Assembly: GCF_013348785.1 (NCBI RefSeq)
Contig: NZ_CP054691.1
Span: 620,001-684,000, forward strand
Reading direction: 5' to 3'
Length of the DNA: 64,000 bases
Source of the DNA: Gordonia sp. X0973
Lineage (GTDB): Bacteria; Actinomycetota; Actinomycetes; Mycobacteriales; Mycobacteriaceae
Positions 1-8,794 of the stretch are shown here, piece after piece. The notes beneath the pieces were generated by a model, which saw only the letters and a program-made list of their open reading frames with translations, was not told the origin of the DNA and did not search any database. Positions within the stretch are counted from its first letter, which is position 1; every line of letters begins with the position of its first letter. The translations under genes and the position numbers were made by a program.

Positions 1-93
1 GGCGCGATTGGTCGCGACCGAGTCGCCGCGCTTACACAGGCCGTCGATGGCGTCGGCGAGACCGGCGTGCTCGTCGTCGAGAAGGAACTCCAT
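1..93 (-). CDS. Acyl-CoA dehydrogenase, N-terminal fragment (FadE18-like), cut by window edge
   Basis: Only the first 31 codons are inside the window. They begin MEFLLDDEHAGLADAIDG, a typical acyl-CoA dehydrogenase N-terminal helix. The ATG (complement of 91-93) lies one base after the stop of the upstream acyl-CoA dehydrogenase, so the two are almost certainly co-transcribed. The order enoyl-CoA hydratase, dehydrogenase, dehydrogenase matches M. tuberculosis echA13-fadE17-fadE18, whose two dehydrogenase chains are known to form a heteromeric enzyme. The identity as the FadE18-like partner comes from synteny; the rest of the gene is outside the window. Confidence 0.75.
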   Translation of the reverse strand, partial: MEFLLDDEHAGLADAIDGLCKRGDSVATNRA

Positions 94-94
94 A

Positions 95-1261
95 TCAGCG
101 ATCCCCTCGGGGCAGGCCGAGCAGCCGCTCGGCGATGACGTTGCGCTGGATCTCGTTGGTGCCCGCGTAGATCGGGCCGGACAACGAGAAGAGGTAGCCG
201 CCGGTCCACCCGTCGACCAGCTCCGCGTCGGCGCCCTGCAAGGCCAGCGCGGTCTCGTGCGTCGCGATGTCCCACTGCGACCAGAAGACCTTGTTGATAG
301 ACGACTCCATGCCGAGCTGTCCCCCGGCGGCCAGGCGGCTGACCGTCGCATAGGTGGACAACTCGTAGGCGCGGGCGCCGATCCACGCGTCGACGACGCC
401 CTGATCGGTCGACGCGGTGGTGGGCACGTCGTCGTGAGTCTCGCGCCAGAGTCGTATCAGGCGATCCGTGGTGGCGAGGAACCGGCCGGGGGAGCGCAGC
501 GAGAGGCCGCGCTCGTTGGCGGCGGTGCTCATGGCGACTTTCCAGCCGTTGTTGACCTCACCGATGACGCCCGACTCGGCGGGGTTGGCCGGGTCGTCGG
601 GGACGAACACGTCCTCCAGGAAGAGTTCGGCGAAGCCGGGCTCGCCGTCGAGCTGGGCGATCGGGCGCACGGTGACGCCGGGGCTGCGCAGGTCGAACAT
701 GAAGTAGGTCAGGCCCTTGTGGCGCTGCGCCTCCTTGTCCGAGCGGAACAACCCGAAGCCCCAGTCGGCGAAACTCGAGCGCGAACTCCAGGTCTTCTGC
801 CCGTTCAGCAGCCAGCCGCCCTCGGTGCGTGTGGCGGTCGAGCGCAGCGAGGCGAGGTCGCTGCCGGCCTCCGGCTCGCTCCAGGCCTGGCCCCAGATGT
901 CGTCGGCGCGTGCCATACGCGGCATGATCCGGTCCAGCTGCTCCTTCGACGCGTGCTCGAACAGTGTCGGAGCCAGCAGGAAGATGCCGTTCTGGCTCAC
1001 GCGGCCCGGGGCGCCGGAGCGGTAGTACTCCTCCTCGAAGATCACCCAGTGCAGCAGCGGCACGTCGCGACCGCCGTATTCCTTCGGCCAGCTCACCACC
1101 GACATGGCGTCGGCGGCCATCTCCGCCTCCCACGCCCGGTGCGCCTCGAAGCCCTCGGCGGTGTCCATCGAGGGTAGGGGCTGCGCGGGCACGTGTGCTT
1201 TGAGCCAGGAGCGGACTTCGTCGCGGAACGCGATCGCGTCGTCGTCGAAAAGCAGGTCCAC
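95..1261 (-). CDS. Acyl-CoA dehydrogenase (FadE17-like)
   Basis: This 388-aa flavoprotein should catalyse FAD-dependent alpha,beta-desaturation of an acyl-CoA. Family marks are the WSEPEAGSDLASL segment in the middle domain, GWLLNGQKTWSS, and the C-terminal GPIYAGTNEIQRNVIAERLLG signature near residues 360-385. Length is normal for the family. It sits 4 bp downstream of the enoyl-CoA hydratase and 1 bp upstream of another dehydrogenase, which suggests an alpha2beta2 enzyme of the FadE17/FadE18 kind used on bulky (for example steroid side-chain) CoA esters. The substrate is inferred from synteny only. Confidence 0.9.
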   Translation of the reverse strand: MDLLFDDDAIAFRDEVRSWLKAHVPAQPLPSMDTAEGFEAHRAWEAEMAADAMSVVSWPKEYGGRDVPLLHWVIFEEEYYRSGAPGRVSQNGIFLLAPTLFEHASKEQLDRIMPRMARADDIWGQAWSEPEAGSDLASLRSTATRTEGGWLLNGQKTWSSRSSFADWGFGLFRSDKEAQRHKGLTYFMFDLRSPGVTVRPIAQLDGEPGFAELFLEDVFVPDDPANPAESGVIGEVNNGWKVAMSTAANERGLSLRSPGRFLATTDRLIRLWRETHDDVPTTASTDQGVVDAWIGARAYELSTYATVSRLAAGGQLGMESSINKVFWSQWDIATHETALALQGADAELVDGWTGGYLFSLSGPIYAGTNEIQRNVIAERLLGLPRGDR

Positions 1262-1265
1262 CGCG

Positions 1266-2189
1266 CTAGGCCTTCTTCTCCGGCGACGTGGCCGCGGAGT
1301 CCGCGGAGGACTTCATGGACTTGGCGTCCATCCCGCCCAACGAGTCTCCGCCGCCCTCGGCGTTGGCGCTGTGCGCGTAGTGGTGCCAGCCGAAGACCGA
1401 GTCCATGGCGTTGCGCATGCCCATCTGGTCCTCGCAGATGTTGACGGCCTTCTTCGAGAGGAACAGTCCCTGCATCGGCATCGCGACGATCTGTTCGGCG
1501 ATCGACGTCACCTTCGCGTCGAGATCCGCGCGCGGTACGACGTGGTTGACCATCCCCCAGTCGAGGGCCTGCGCCGCGGTGAAGCGCTCCCCGGTGAAGA
1601 GGATCTCCTTGGCGCGGCGCGGGCCCAGCACGTAGGCGTGGGCGAAGTATTCGACCCCGGGGATGCCCATGCGGGCGACGGGGTCGGAGAAGAACGCGTC
1701 GTCGGAGGCGACGATGAAGTCGCAGATCCAGGCGAGCATGAGCCCGCCGGCGATGCACGCGCCGTGGACCTGGGCGATCACCGGTTTGGGGATGTCGCGC
1801 CAGCGCCGGCACATCCCGAGGTAGACCTCCGTCTCGCGGGCCAGTCGCTGGTCGGCGCCGGTCCGCTCGGTGTGGTCCCAGTGCAGGGCGGCGACGTTGT
1901 CGTAGTAGGTGTCGAAGTCGCGCTCGGGTGTACCGATGTCGTGGCCGGCGGAGAAGTGCTTGCCGTTGGCCCGTAGCACGATGACCTTGACCGCCGGGTC
2001 GTCGACGGCCTTGCGGAACGCCGAGTCGAGGGAATAGGTCATCACCGAGTTCTGCGCGTTGCGGTACTCGGGCCGGTTGAGCGTCACGTAGGCCAGCGAG
2101 CCGTCCAGGGCGGTCTCGTAGGCGACGGGGGCGGTGTCGGGGCCGAGGTCGTCTGGGCGCAACGGAGGTGGGATGACGGCGTCAGTCAT
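1266..2189 (-). CDS. Enoyl-CoA hydratase/isomerase family protein
   Basis: This 307-aa crotonase-fold protein probably hydrates the 2-enoyl-CoA made by the adjacent dehydrogenases. The crotonase oxyanion-hole motif is visible as GKHFSAGHDIG (about residues 71-81) and VHGACIAGGLML. It has an N-terminal extension of about 25 residues before the core. It is first in the operon. The start ATG is supported by a TAGGCT -10 hexamer seven bases upstream, consistent with a leaderless transcript. It most resembles EchA13 by gene order; hydratase versus isomerase cannot be settled from sequence. Confidence 0.88.
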   Translation of the reverse strand: MTDAVIPPPLRPDDLGPDTAPVAYETALDGSLAYVTLNRPEYRNAQNSVMTYSLDSAFRKAVDDPAVKVIVLRANGKHFSAGHDIGTPERDFDTYYDNVAALHWDHTERTGADQRLARETEVYLGMCRRWRDIPKPVIAQVHGACIAGGLMLAWICDFIVASDDAFFSDPVARMGIPGVEYFAHAYVLGPRRAKEILFTGERFTAAQALDWGMVNHVVPRADLDAKVTSIAEQIVAMPMQGLFLSKKAVNICEDQMGMRNAMDSVFGWHHYAHSANAEGGGDSLGGMDAKSMKSSADSAATSPEKKA

Positions 2190-2196
2190 ACCGTCC

Positions 2197-2220
2197 AGCC
2201 TAACCTAGCAAGTGCTTGGT
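2197..2220 (-). promoter_or_regulatory. Leaderless -10 element and KstR2-like operator of the echA/fadE operon
   Basis: The minus strand reads TAGGCT at 2202-2197, seven bases before the ATG. The + strand at 2207-2220 reads AGCAAGTGCTTGGT, an exact fit to AnCAAGnnCTTGnT, the motif described for the TetR-family repressor KstR2 of cholesterol catabolism. A repressor there would block the promoter. Other TetR-family fatty-acid regulators use similar CAAG/CTTG palindromes, so the cognate regulator is uncertain. Confidence 0.65.
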
Positions 2221-2291
2221 TGGTAGCCCGGGAGGGCAGGCTGGGGTGCCTCGCAGGTGAAATCGGACAGTGAAACCGGCACCATGGAGAG

Positions 2292-2444
2292 ATGTGGAAA
2301 GCCCTCGCGATCATCGCCATCGGCCTCATCGCGCTGACGTTGTTGTACCCGCTCGTCAAGAGCCTGATCTGGCTGGGCGTCATCGCGCTGGCGCTCTACG
2401 GCGCCTTCGCCCTGTTCGTCGACTCCAAGACCAGTTCCAAATAG
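2292..2444 (+). CDS. Small membrane protein, 50 aa
   Basis: The frame encodes 50 residues that are almost entirely hydrophobic (MWKALAIIAIGLIALTLLYP...), enough for two membrane spans separated by a short KS turn, with a polar lysine-rich tail. Codon third positions are strongly G/C as in neighbouring genes, which supports real coding. GGAGAG immediately precedes the ATG, an unusually tight ribosome-binding distance. It lies 10 bp before the next gene. I do not recognise a family. Confidence 0.6.
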   Translation: MWKALAIIAIGLIALTLLYPLVKSLIWLGVIALALYGAFALFVDSKTSSK

Positions 2445-2454
2445 CATCTTCCCT

Positions 2455-3048
2455 ATGTTGCGGCGCAGATCGGCGTGGATCGGCGCGGTAGTCGTCGTCC
2501 TCGTTGCCGCCGGGGGAGGGATCGGCTGGTGGGTGACCCGGCCGGAGTTCCCGTCGGTCCCGAAGTGTCAGGAGGCATTGGCCGATCCGGCGGTGGCGAA
2601 TGCGGCACGCGGTGCGTTGCCCGAGGACTGGGACCTGCGCGACGTGAGATCTCAGGAGTCCCAGGGCTTCGGGTCCTGCCAGCTGCTGACGTCGGGCAGT
2701 CGGCTGTGGTTCTCGTGGGGCCATGTATTCGACGGACAGTTCGATCTTGCGAAGCAGGGCTTCTGCGCACACGTGCCGGTGCGCGCAGAGGTGGGTCTTG
2801 GGCAAGAGGCGTTCAGCTGTGCTCCCGTCGTCTATCGCGGCGCCTACCGCACCGACCCCGATCCGGTGCGGGTAGAGGCGGTCTTCGGAGTGCGGAGCGA
2901 TGCACAGGACGTCCTCGTCGACCTCGTGATCGCCGGACGCGGCGACGAGGCGCGCGATCGTGCCCGTTGCCTCGGCGCGGCGCTGGCGCAGCTGCGCCAC
3001 ATGCGGGTCAGCGGCCACCCGTGCGGGTCGCCGGCGGGCCGAGTCTGA
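2455..3048 (+). CDS. Membrane-anchored exported protein, unknown function
   Basis: The 197-aa product starts MLRRRSAWIGAVVVVLV, an arginine-rich start followed by a membrane span at about residues 8-28 that should anchor the rest outside the membrane. The exterior part has six cysteines, probably paired as disulfides, in a DUF3558-like arrangement (CQEAL, GSCQLL, GFCAHV, FSCAP, RCLGA, HPCGS). No lipobox is visible. It is convergent with fdxA, with only 7 bp between the stops. Function unknown. Confidence 0.75.
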   Translation: MLRRRSAWIGAVVVVLVAAGGGIGWWVTRPEFPSVPKCQEALADPAVANAARGALPEDWDLRDVRSQESQGFGSCQLLTSGSRLWFSWGHVFDGQFDLAKQGFCAHVPVRAEVGLGQEAFSCAPVVYRGAYRTDPDPVRVEAVFGVRSDAQDVLVDLVIAGRGDEARDRARCLGAALAQLRHMRVSGHPCGSPAGRV

Positions 3049-3055
3049 TTGCCGG

Positions 3056-3409
3056 CTACCCGGCCGTGTTCACCTCGGCGGGCAGCGACGCGACGAGTGG
3101 CGCGTCGGCCGGCACCACGCCGGTCTTGGCGGCACCGCCGGGTGAGCCCAACGGCTGGCCCTGGCCGGGGAGCACCTTCTCGAAGAAGTCGGCGTTGTCG
3201 CTCTGGTAGTCGGTCCACTCGTCGGGCAGGTCGTCCTCGTAGAAGATCGCCTCCACCGGGCACACGGGTTCGCACGCGCCGCAGTCGACGCACTCGTCCG
3301 GGTGGATGTAGAGGCTGCGCGAGCCCTCGTAGATGCAGTCGACGGGGCATTCCTCGACGCAGGCGCGGTCCTTGACGTCGACGCAGGGCAGGGCGATGAC
3401 GTAGGTCAT
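3056..3409 (-). CDS. fdxA: Seven-iron ferredoxin FdxA
   Basis: This 117-aa cytoplasmic electron carrier opens with [14 protein letters not shown] and carries [13 protein letters not shown] and [16 protein letters not shown], the cysteine pattern of mycobacterial 3Fe-4S/4Fe-4S ferredoxins. The ATG at 3409 overlaps the stop of the upstream cupin gene (ATGA), so I chose it over a 42-codon longer frame that lacks homology. The C-terminal tail of about 45 residues is low complexity. In M. tuberculosis fdxA is hypoxia-induced; here it shares an operon with a cupin gene and no DosR box is seen just upstream. Confidence 0.92.
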   Translation of the reverse strand: MTYVIALPCVDVKDRACVEECPVDCIYEGSRSLYIHPDECVDCGACEPVCPVEAIFYEDDLPDEWTDYQSDNADFFEKVLPGQGQPLGSPGGAAKTGVVPADAPLVASLPAEVNTAG

Positions 3410-4026
3410 CGCCCTGCTCGATCGGCGTCGAACGGCTCGATCGTCAACGACGGTTCGCGATGGGTGTGCACCGTCAGGTAGCTCAACCCGTCGGGACCGG
3501 CCGTGAACGACCGGGTGGAGTAGCGGGGCAGCCACAGCAGATCGCCCGCGGTGACCTCGACGGCCTCACCCTCGGTGCCGACCGTGCCGGAACCGGCCAG
3601 CACGTGCAGGAGCACGTCGACTTCGCCGCCCCGGTGCTGCCCGATCGATCCGCCGGGTGCCAGGCGGATGAGGTTGGAATCGAGTTGGCGGTCGCGGAAC
3701 CCGAGCTTCCAGGCGACGTCGGCGGCATCGGTGGGGGCCTGCGTCAATTCGGCGGTGTTTCCGAGTCGGCGCGGCAATGCGGCGGTCGTCGTCTTGCCGA
3801 TCCGGATGCGGTAGTCGCGCTTCTCTCGGGTCAGGTAGTCCCAGGAGTAGCTGCCGGGCCGTTCGACTTCGAATTCGTCGTGCAGGTGCCGCGGATCGTG
3901 GTCGTTGACGAGGATCAGGGCCTGGCCGGCGTCGAGGCTGTCGAACAGCGCGAAGATCTTGGGATGCCGCTGCGGCTTGGGGATCTCGCGGACATCGATC
4001 ACCGGGGACTCTGATTCGGCCGTCAT
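3406..4026 (-). CDS. DUF2249/cupin-domain protein
   Basis: The 206-aa protein has two parts. Residues about 8-75 contain [30 protein letters not shown] in consecutive short motifs ([16 protein letters not shown]), typical of DUF2249. The C-terminal half is a cupin barrel ([19 protein letters not shown]... [10 protein letters not shown]) that could bind a metal, although only some of the usual histidines are present. The ATG at 4026 is preceded by AAAGGGC. It is translationally coupled to fdxA by a 4-base overlap. DUF2249 proteins are often linked to nitric-oxide or redox stress; that role here is inference. Confidence 0.8.
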   Translation of the reverse strand: MTAESESPVIDVREIPKPQRHPKIFALFDSLDAGQALILVNDHDPRHLHDEFEVERPGSYSWDYLTREKRDYRIRIGKTTTAALPRRLGNTAELTQAPTDAADVAWKLGFRDRQLDSNLIRLAPGGSIGQHRGGEVDVLLHVLAGSGTVGTEGEAVEVTAGDLLWLPRYSTRSFTAGPDGLSYLTVHTHREPSLTIEPFDADRAGR

Positions 4027-4069
4027 CGGATGCCCTTTCGTATTGTTTATGCAGGTAGATAATTTACTC

Positions 4070-4090
4070 AGTATTTGTAGTGAAAATACT
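4070..4090. promoter_or_regulatory. Inverted repeat upstream of the cupin-fdxA operon
   Basis: AGTATTT (4070-4076) and AAATACT (4084-4090) form a perfect 7-bp inverted repeat with a 7-bp spacer, in the most AT-rich stretch of this neighbourhood (4040-4095). It lies about 45-65 bp before the cupin start codon, a good place for an operator. The repressor or activator is not identifiable. Confidence 0.5.
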
Positions 4091-4154
4091 ACCGATGGCG
4101 CCGCCTGCCTCACAGGGGACCTTGGGCCTAGGTGCTCCGGGCGGCCCATGCGCC

Positions 4155-5063
4155 TCAACCCGGCGCAGTGCTCAGCTGCCCGGCGGCCGCGACCGTCGCC
4201 GCGCCGATGCGGGCCAGCTCGTCGGCCGGCATCGTGGCGTTCGGGCAGGCGACGATCGACGCGCTCACGCGCCCGCCCTCGAATACCGGGGCTCCGACGG
4301 TCACCGCGCCGACTTCGCCGGACAACTCGTCGGGCAGGTAGTCGACCGCCGTGAGTTCGGAGACCAGTGCCCCGACGCGACGGCGCAGTGGCTCCGGGAC
4401 GCTGGACATCGTGGCAAGCGCGTCGATCACGGCACGGTGCTCGTCGGTGACGCGTTCGACGGAGAAGCCCCGGGCCGCGACGGCATCCAGTGCGTCCCGC
4501 AATCGGGGCCGGTCTTCGGCGACGGCCCGATCCAGCCACCGGCGCCGCACCTCGTCCCCCTCCCAGGCGATGAACTCGCGGCAGATGGGGGGGCGCAGCG
4601 CAATCCTGGAACCGGTCGGCAGGTCGACGGTTTGCTCCGTCGGTGCGCCTCGTCGGCTCGACGGCCAGCCGTACTCCACCACGGTGATGGCCTGCTCGTC
4701 GATCCGGCGCGCCAGGAAGACCGGCATGCCCAGCTCGTCGGCGAGTCGCGCCAGGATGGGCCGGGCGGCGAGGGTCAGCCGGTCCGATCCGAGGGCGCGG
4801 GTGGCGGTGGCGAGAAACCCGCCACCCAGCGTGACGGTGCCGGAGTCGTCGCGCTGCAGCCAGCCGAGATCGACGAGTTCGGCGACGATAGCGTGCGTCG
4901 TGGCCCGGGACAGTCCGGTGTCGCGCACAATGTCAGCCAGCGACGTGCGGCGCTGCGGCTGATGGATCGAGGCGTCGACGACGGCGTCGACGACCGCCAC
5001 GGCGCGCCTCGTCGGCGGGGAGGGTTGACGGTCGTCCGGGTTGTCGCCTACGGTCGCTGACAT
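4155..5063 (-). CDS. IclR-family transcriptional regulator
   Basis: The 302-aa protein has an N-terminal winged helix (about residues 18-80: RRAVAVVDAVVDAS, SLADIVRDTGLSRATTHAIVAELVDLGWL) and an IclR effector-binding domain to the C-terminus. It is divergent from cysD with about 50 bp between starts and a dyad in that gap, so control of the cysD-cysNC-cysQ genes and of itself is likely. IclR control of sulfate activation would be unusual; it could instead act on the downstream cupin gene. The effector is unknown. Confidence 0.85.
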   Translation of the reverse strand: MSATVGDNPDDRQPSPPTRRAVAVVDAVVDASIHQPQRRTSLADIVRDTGLSRATTHAIVAELVDLGWLQRDDSGTVTLGGGFLATATRALGSDRLTLAARPILARLADELGMPVFLARRIDEQAITVVEYGWPSSRRGAPTEQTVDLPTGSRIALRPPICREFIAWEGDEVRRRWLDRAVAEDRPRLRDALDAVAARGFSVERVTDEHRAVIDALATMSSVPEPLRRRVGALVSELTAVDYLPDELSGEVGAVTVGAPVFEGGRVSASIVACPNATMPADELARIGAATVAAAGQLSTAPG

Positions 5064-5078
5064 ATTGTCAACACATAG

Positions 5079-5094
5079 TGTCGAATACTCGACA
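5079..5094. promoter_or_regulatory. Palindrome between the IclR gene and cysD
   Basis: TGTCGA-ATAC-TCGACA forms a perfect 6-bp inverted repeat in the divergent promoter gap, 20 bp before the chosen cysD start. It is the best visible candidate for the IclR-family operator. Confidence 0.5.
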
Positions 5095-5114
5095 TGTCAA
5101 GAGGAAGCGTCACG

Positions 5115-6029
5115 GTGAGCGAAACCCGCTACGAGCTGAGCCACCTACAGGCCCTCGAGGCCGAGTCGGTACACATCTTCCGCGAGGTCGCGGCCACCTT
5201 CGACAACCCCGGAATGCTCTTCTCCGGCGGCAAGGACTCGGTCGTCATGTACGCGCTGGCCCGCAAGGCCTTCTGGCCCGCGCCGCCGCCGTTCACCTTG
5301 ATGCACGTGGATACCGGGCACAATTTCGACGAGGTCATCGAGTTCCGCGACCGCCTCGTCGCGGACACCGGCGCGCGCCTGGTCGTGAGCTATGTACAGG
5401 ACGACATCGACGCCGGGCGGGTCGTCGAGCAGACCGGACCGGGCACCAGCCGCAACCGCTTGCAGACCGCGGCGCTGCTGCGCGGCATCGCCGAGAATCG
5501 CTTCGACGCCGTGTTCGGCGGCGCCCGGCGCGACGAGGAGAAGGCCCGCGCCAAAGAGCGCGTCTTCAGTTTCCGCGACCGCGAGGGCGGGTGGGATCCG
5601 CGTGCGCAGCGCCCCGAGCTGTGGCACCTCTACAACGGCAGGCACCATCCCGGCGAGCACATCCGGGTGTTCCCGCTCTCCAACTGGACCGAACTCGACA
5701 TCTGGCAGTACATCGCGGCCGAGGAGATCGAGCTGCCCTCCATCTACTACGCGCATGAGCGTGAGGTCGTCCCGCGCGACGGCATGCTGCTGGCCCAGAC
5801 GCGCTTCCTCGAGACCTACGACGGGGAGACCGCCCACGTCGAGCGGGTGCGGTTCCGCACCGTCGGCGACGCGACCTGCACCGGGTGCGTCGAGTCGGGT
5901 GCCGACACCGTCGAGAAGGTCATCGATGAGATCTCGGCGACACGGCTGACCGAGCGCGGCGCCACGCGCGCCGACGACCGGATCTCCGAGGCGGGCATGG
6001 AAGACCGGAAGAAGGAGGGGTACTTCTGA
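5115..6029 (+). CDS. cysD: Sulfate adenylyltransferase small subunit CysD
   Basis: CysD and the CysN GTPase make adenosine 5'-phosphosulfate (APS) from ATP and sulfate. The 304-aa chain has the PP-loop motif FSGGKDSVV (about residues 38-46), HVDTGHNF and [16 protein letters not shown], all typical of CysD. I chose the GTG at 5115 because GAGGAAG lies 7 bases upstream; an in-frame ATG at 5094 lies inside the promoter palindrome. The TGA stop shares one base with the cysNC start (TGATG), so the two are coupled. Confidence 0.95.
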   Translation: MSETRYELSHLQALEAESVHIFREVAATFDNPGMLFSGGKDSVVMYALARKAFWPAPPPFTLMHVDTGHNFDEVIEFRDRLVADTGARLVVSYVQDDIDAGRVVEQTGPGTSRNRLQTAALLRGIAENRFDAVFGGARRDEEKARAKERVFSFRDREGGWDPRAQRPELWHLYNGRHHPGEHIRVFPLSNWTELDIWQYIAAEEIELPSIYYAHEREVVPRDGMLLAQTRFLETYDGETAHVERVRFRTVGDATCTGCVESGADTVEKVIDEISATRLTERGATRADDRISEAGMEDRKKEGYF

Positions 6030-7906
6030 TGGCGAAGGACACGCAACCGGCGGCCAAGCCCGAGCGCGACCGCAGCGAACTGCTGCGCCTGGCGACCGCG
6101 GGATCGGTCGACGACGGGAAGTCGACGCTGATCGGGCGGCTGCTCTTCGACTCCAAGGCCATCTTCACCGACCAGTTGGAGGCCATCGAGCGCACCAGCG
6201 CCCAGCGCGGCACCGAGTTCACCGACCTCGCGCTGCTCACCGACGGGTTGCGGGCCGAGCGCGAGCAGGGCATCACCATCGATGTCGCCTACCGGTACTT
6301 CTCGACGCCGCGGCGCAAGTTCATCATCGCCGACACCCCCGGCCACGTGCAGTACACGCGCAACATGGTCACCGGGGCGTCGACGGCCGATCTGGCGATC
6401 ATCCTGATCGACGCGCGCAAGGGCGTGTTGGAGCAGACCCGCCGCCACGCTTTCCTCTCGTCGCTGCTGGGCATCCCGCACCTGACGATCTGCGTCAACA
6501 AGATGGACCTCGTCGAGTGGTCGCAGGAGCGGTTCGAGGAGATCCGTGAGGAGTTCGTCGAATTCGCGGCCAAACTCAACGTCTCGGATCTGACGTTCAT
6601 CCCGATCTCGGCGCTGGCCGGCGACAACGTCGTCACCAAGTCCGACAACATGCCGTGGTACTCCGGGCGTGCCCTGCTGAGCCACCTCGAGGAGGTGTAC
6701 ATCGCCAGCGACCGCAATCTGATCGACGCGCGGCTGCCCGTGCAGTACGTGGTGCGGCCGCAGGACCGGGTGGGGTCGGATCACCGCGCATACGCGGGAA
6801 CCGTTGCGGGCGGGCACTTTTGCGTCGGCGACGCGGTGGTCGTCCTGCCCAGCGGCTTCACGTCGACGGTCACGAATCTCTGGGCACCGGGCGGACGGAA
6901 GCTCGACGAGGCGGTCGCCGGCATGGCGGTCACCGCCGAACTCGCCGACGAGATAGACATCGTGCGTGGGGACATGCTGGCCCGGCCCAACAACCGGCCT
7001 CACGTTGGGCGCGACCTCGACGCCCTGGTGTGTTGGTTCGCCGAGGACGTCGACCTCGAGCCGGGCAAGAGATACGTGCTGCAGGGCGCGACGTCGGCGA
7101 CGCGCGCCGAGGTCTCCGAACTCGTCTACCGGCTCGACGTGAACACCCTGCACCGGGACGCGCAGGCGGATCAGTTGTCGCTCAACGAGATCGGCCGGCT
7201 GTGGCTGCATTTGCGCGAGCCGATGATGTTCGACGCCTACACCCGCAACCGGGAGACCGGGAGCTTCATCCTCGTCGACGAGGGGACCAACCGGACCGTC
7301 GCGGCCGGGATGATCACCGGGCCGCACGCGCACAACGCGAACATCGTGTGGCAGAGCACGAAGGTCTCGCGCGACCAGCGCGCCCAGTTGGGGGCGACGC
7401 TGTGGATGACAGGGCTTTCGGGGTCGGGCAAGTCGACGCTGGCCGTCGAGTTGGAGCGGCGGCTCATCGCGCAGGGGAGGCCGGCATACATCCTCGACGG
7501 CGACAACCTGCGCCACGGATTGAACGCCGACCTCGGCTTCTCCGCCGAGGACCGGCAGGAGAACATGCGGCGCACCGCCCAGGTCGCGGCCTTGTTCGCC
7601 GACGCGGGCACCGTCGTGATCGTCTCGATGATCAGCCCGTTTGCCGCGGATCGCGCCGCCGCGCGCGAGATCCACCTCGATCAGGCGCTGGAGTTCCACG
7701 AGATCTTCGTCGACACCCCGCTGACCGATTGCGAGCAGCGTGATCCCAAGGGCCTCTACGCCAGGGCCCGCGCCGGGGAGATCGCCGATTTCACCGGCAT
7801 CAGCTCGCCCTATGAGCGACCGCAGAACGCCGATATCGTCGTGACGCCCGGCGACGGGACGGCCGGCGACGTCGCCGAGGCGATTCTGCGCGACCTAGGG
7901 TTGTGA
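6029..7906 (+). CDS. cysNC: Bifunctional sulfate adenylyltransferase subunit 1 / APS kinase CysNC
   Basis: This 625-aa fusion both activates sulfate and phosphorylates APS to PAPS. The N-terminal GTPase (about residues 15-430) shows [14 protein letters not shown], the DTPGHVQY G3 box and NKMD. The C-terminal APS kinase (about 450-625) shows the P-loop [20 protein letters not shown] and ISSPYERP. The fusion is the usual mycobacterial arrangement. It overlaps cysD by one base and is followed one base later by cysQ, indicating an operon. Confidence 0.96.
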   Translation: MAKDTQPAAKPERDRSELLRLATAGSVDDGKSTLIGRLLFDSKAIFTDQLEAIERTSAQRGTEFTDLALLTDGLRAEREQGITIDVAYRYFSTPRRKFIIADTPGHVQYTRNMVTGASTADLAIILIDARKGVLEQTRRHAFLSSLLGIPHLTICVNKMDLVEWSQERFEEIREEFVEFAAKLNVSDLTFIPISALAGDNVVTKSDNMPWYSGRALLSHLEEVYIASDRNLIDARLPVQYVVRPQDRVGSDHRAYAGTVAGGHFCVGDAVVVLPSGFTSTVTNLWAPGGRKLDEAVAGMAVTAELADEIDIVRGDMLARPNNRPHVGRDLDALVCWFAEDVDLEPGKRYVLQGATSATRAEVSELVYRLDVNTLHRDAQADQLSLNEIGRLWLHLREPMMFDAYTRNRETGSFILVDEGTNRTVAAGMITGPHAHNANIVWQSTKVSRDQRAQLGATLWMTGLSGSGKSTLAVELERRLIAQGRPAYILDGDNLRHGLNADLGFSAEDRQENMRRTAQVAALFADAGTVVIVSMISPFAADRAAAREIHLDQALEFHEIFVDTPLTDCEQRDPKGLYARARAGEIADFTGISSPYERPQNADIVVTPGDGTAGDVAEAILRDLGL

Positions 7907-7907
7907 G

Positions 7908-8714
7908 GTGGCCGTGCGCGTGGAGTTGACCGCTGACCTGCCCGACGTCGAGCTGGCCGCCGCGCTGGCGACCGCGGCCGGGGAATTGCTGAACTCGATC
8001 CGCGCCGAATCAGGTTTGGCCGGCAGGGAATTGGGCGACGCCGGCGATCGGCAATCCGACGACTTCCTACAGGAGCAGCTGGCCCGGTTGCGGCCCGGCG
8101 ACGCGGTGCTCAGCGAGGAGTCGGCCGACGATCTGGCGCGGCTGGACGCATCTCGGGTGTGGATCGTCGACCCGGTCGACGGGACGCGCGAATACGGGAC
8201 GGTCGACGGCGACGGCGGCGGTCGTCCGGATTGGGCCGTCCACGTCGCCCTCTGGGGCAGGGGCGAGGACGGCGTCGGTTCCCTCGTGGCCGGTGCGGTC
8301 GCACTGCCGGCTCTCGGTGTCACCTACTCGTCGGATGCGACGACGGTCGCGCCGACGGCCGGGCTCGCACCGACCCGCGCCGACCGGCGTCGAGTCGTGG
8401 TCAGTGGCTCGCGTCCGCCCGAGTTCGCCGACGCGGTGGCGGCGGCGCTCGACGCCGAGCTGGTTCCGGTCGGGTCGGCCGGGGCGAAGGCAATGGCCGT
8501 CGTCCGGGGTGAGGCCGACGCCTATGTCCACGGTGGCGGGCAGTACGAGTGGGACTCGGCGGCGCCGGTGGCGGTCGCCCAGGCAAAGGGGCTGTGGTGC
8601 AGCCGGATCGACGGTTCGCCGCTGATCTACAACCAGCGCGACACCTACCTCCCGGACCTCATCGTGTGCCGGCCGGAGTTGGCCGAGAAAATCGTCGCGG
8701 CGATCGCAGGCTGA
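7908..8714 (+). CDS. cysQ: 3'(2'),5'-bisphosphate nucleotidase CysQ
   Basis: CysQ hydrolyses PAP (and possibly PAPS), relieving product inhibition after sulfate transfer. The 268-aa protein has the inositol-monophosphatase-fold motifs SEESADD, WIVDPVDGTREY (metal-binding Asp residues) and QYEWDSAAPVAVA. The GTG start is one base after the cysNC stop. Its last quarter is repeated, with differences, at 14518-14771 beyond the accessory island; the final residues here (KIVAAIAG) are shorter than in that copy, so this 3' end may have been replaced when the island arrived. Confidence 0.93.
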   Translation: MAVRVELTADLPDVELAAALATAAGELLNSIRAESGLAGRELGDAGDRQSDDFLQEQLARLRPGDAVLSEESADDLARLDASRVWIVDPVDGTREYGTVDGDGGGRPDWAVHVALWGRGEDGVGSLVAGAVALPALGVTYSSDATTVAPTAGLAPTRADRRRVVVSGSRPPEFADAVAAALDAELVPVGSAGAKAMAVVRGEADAYVHGGGQYEWDSAAPVAVAQAKGLWCSRIDGSPLIYNQRDTYLPDLIVCRPELAEKIVAAIAG

Positions 8715-8739
8715 TCTGGCGCTGGTCCCCGACTTCTTC

Positions 8740-8782
8740 GGATCCATAACCCACCCCGCGTCGCTCATCGACCGGTGGATCC
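8740..8782. repeat. Inverted repeat at the cysQ/island boundary
   Basis: GGATCCA (8740-8746) and TGGATCC (8776-8782) are perfect 7-bp arms around a 29-bp spacer, in the 80-bp gap between the convergent stops of cysQ and the last island gene. It could be a bidirectional terminator or a recombination end. No U-rich tail is visible. Confidence 0.4.
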
Positions 8783-8794
8783 AAGACGGATGGG

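Noticed and set aside
3410..3535. N-terminal extension of FdxA by 42 codons
   Set aside because: Extension overlaps the cupin gene, is Arg-rich and lacks homology; the family start MTYVI fits the ATGA overlap.
5816..7699. 627-codon minus-strand frame opposite cysNC
   Set aside because: Antisense shadow of cysNC with no domain or ribosome-binding site.
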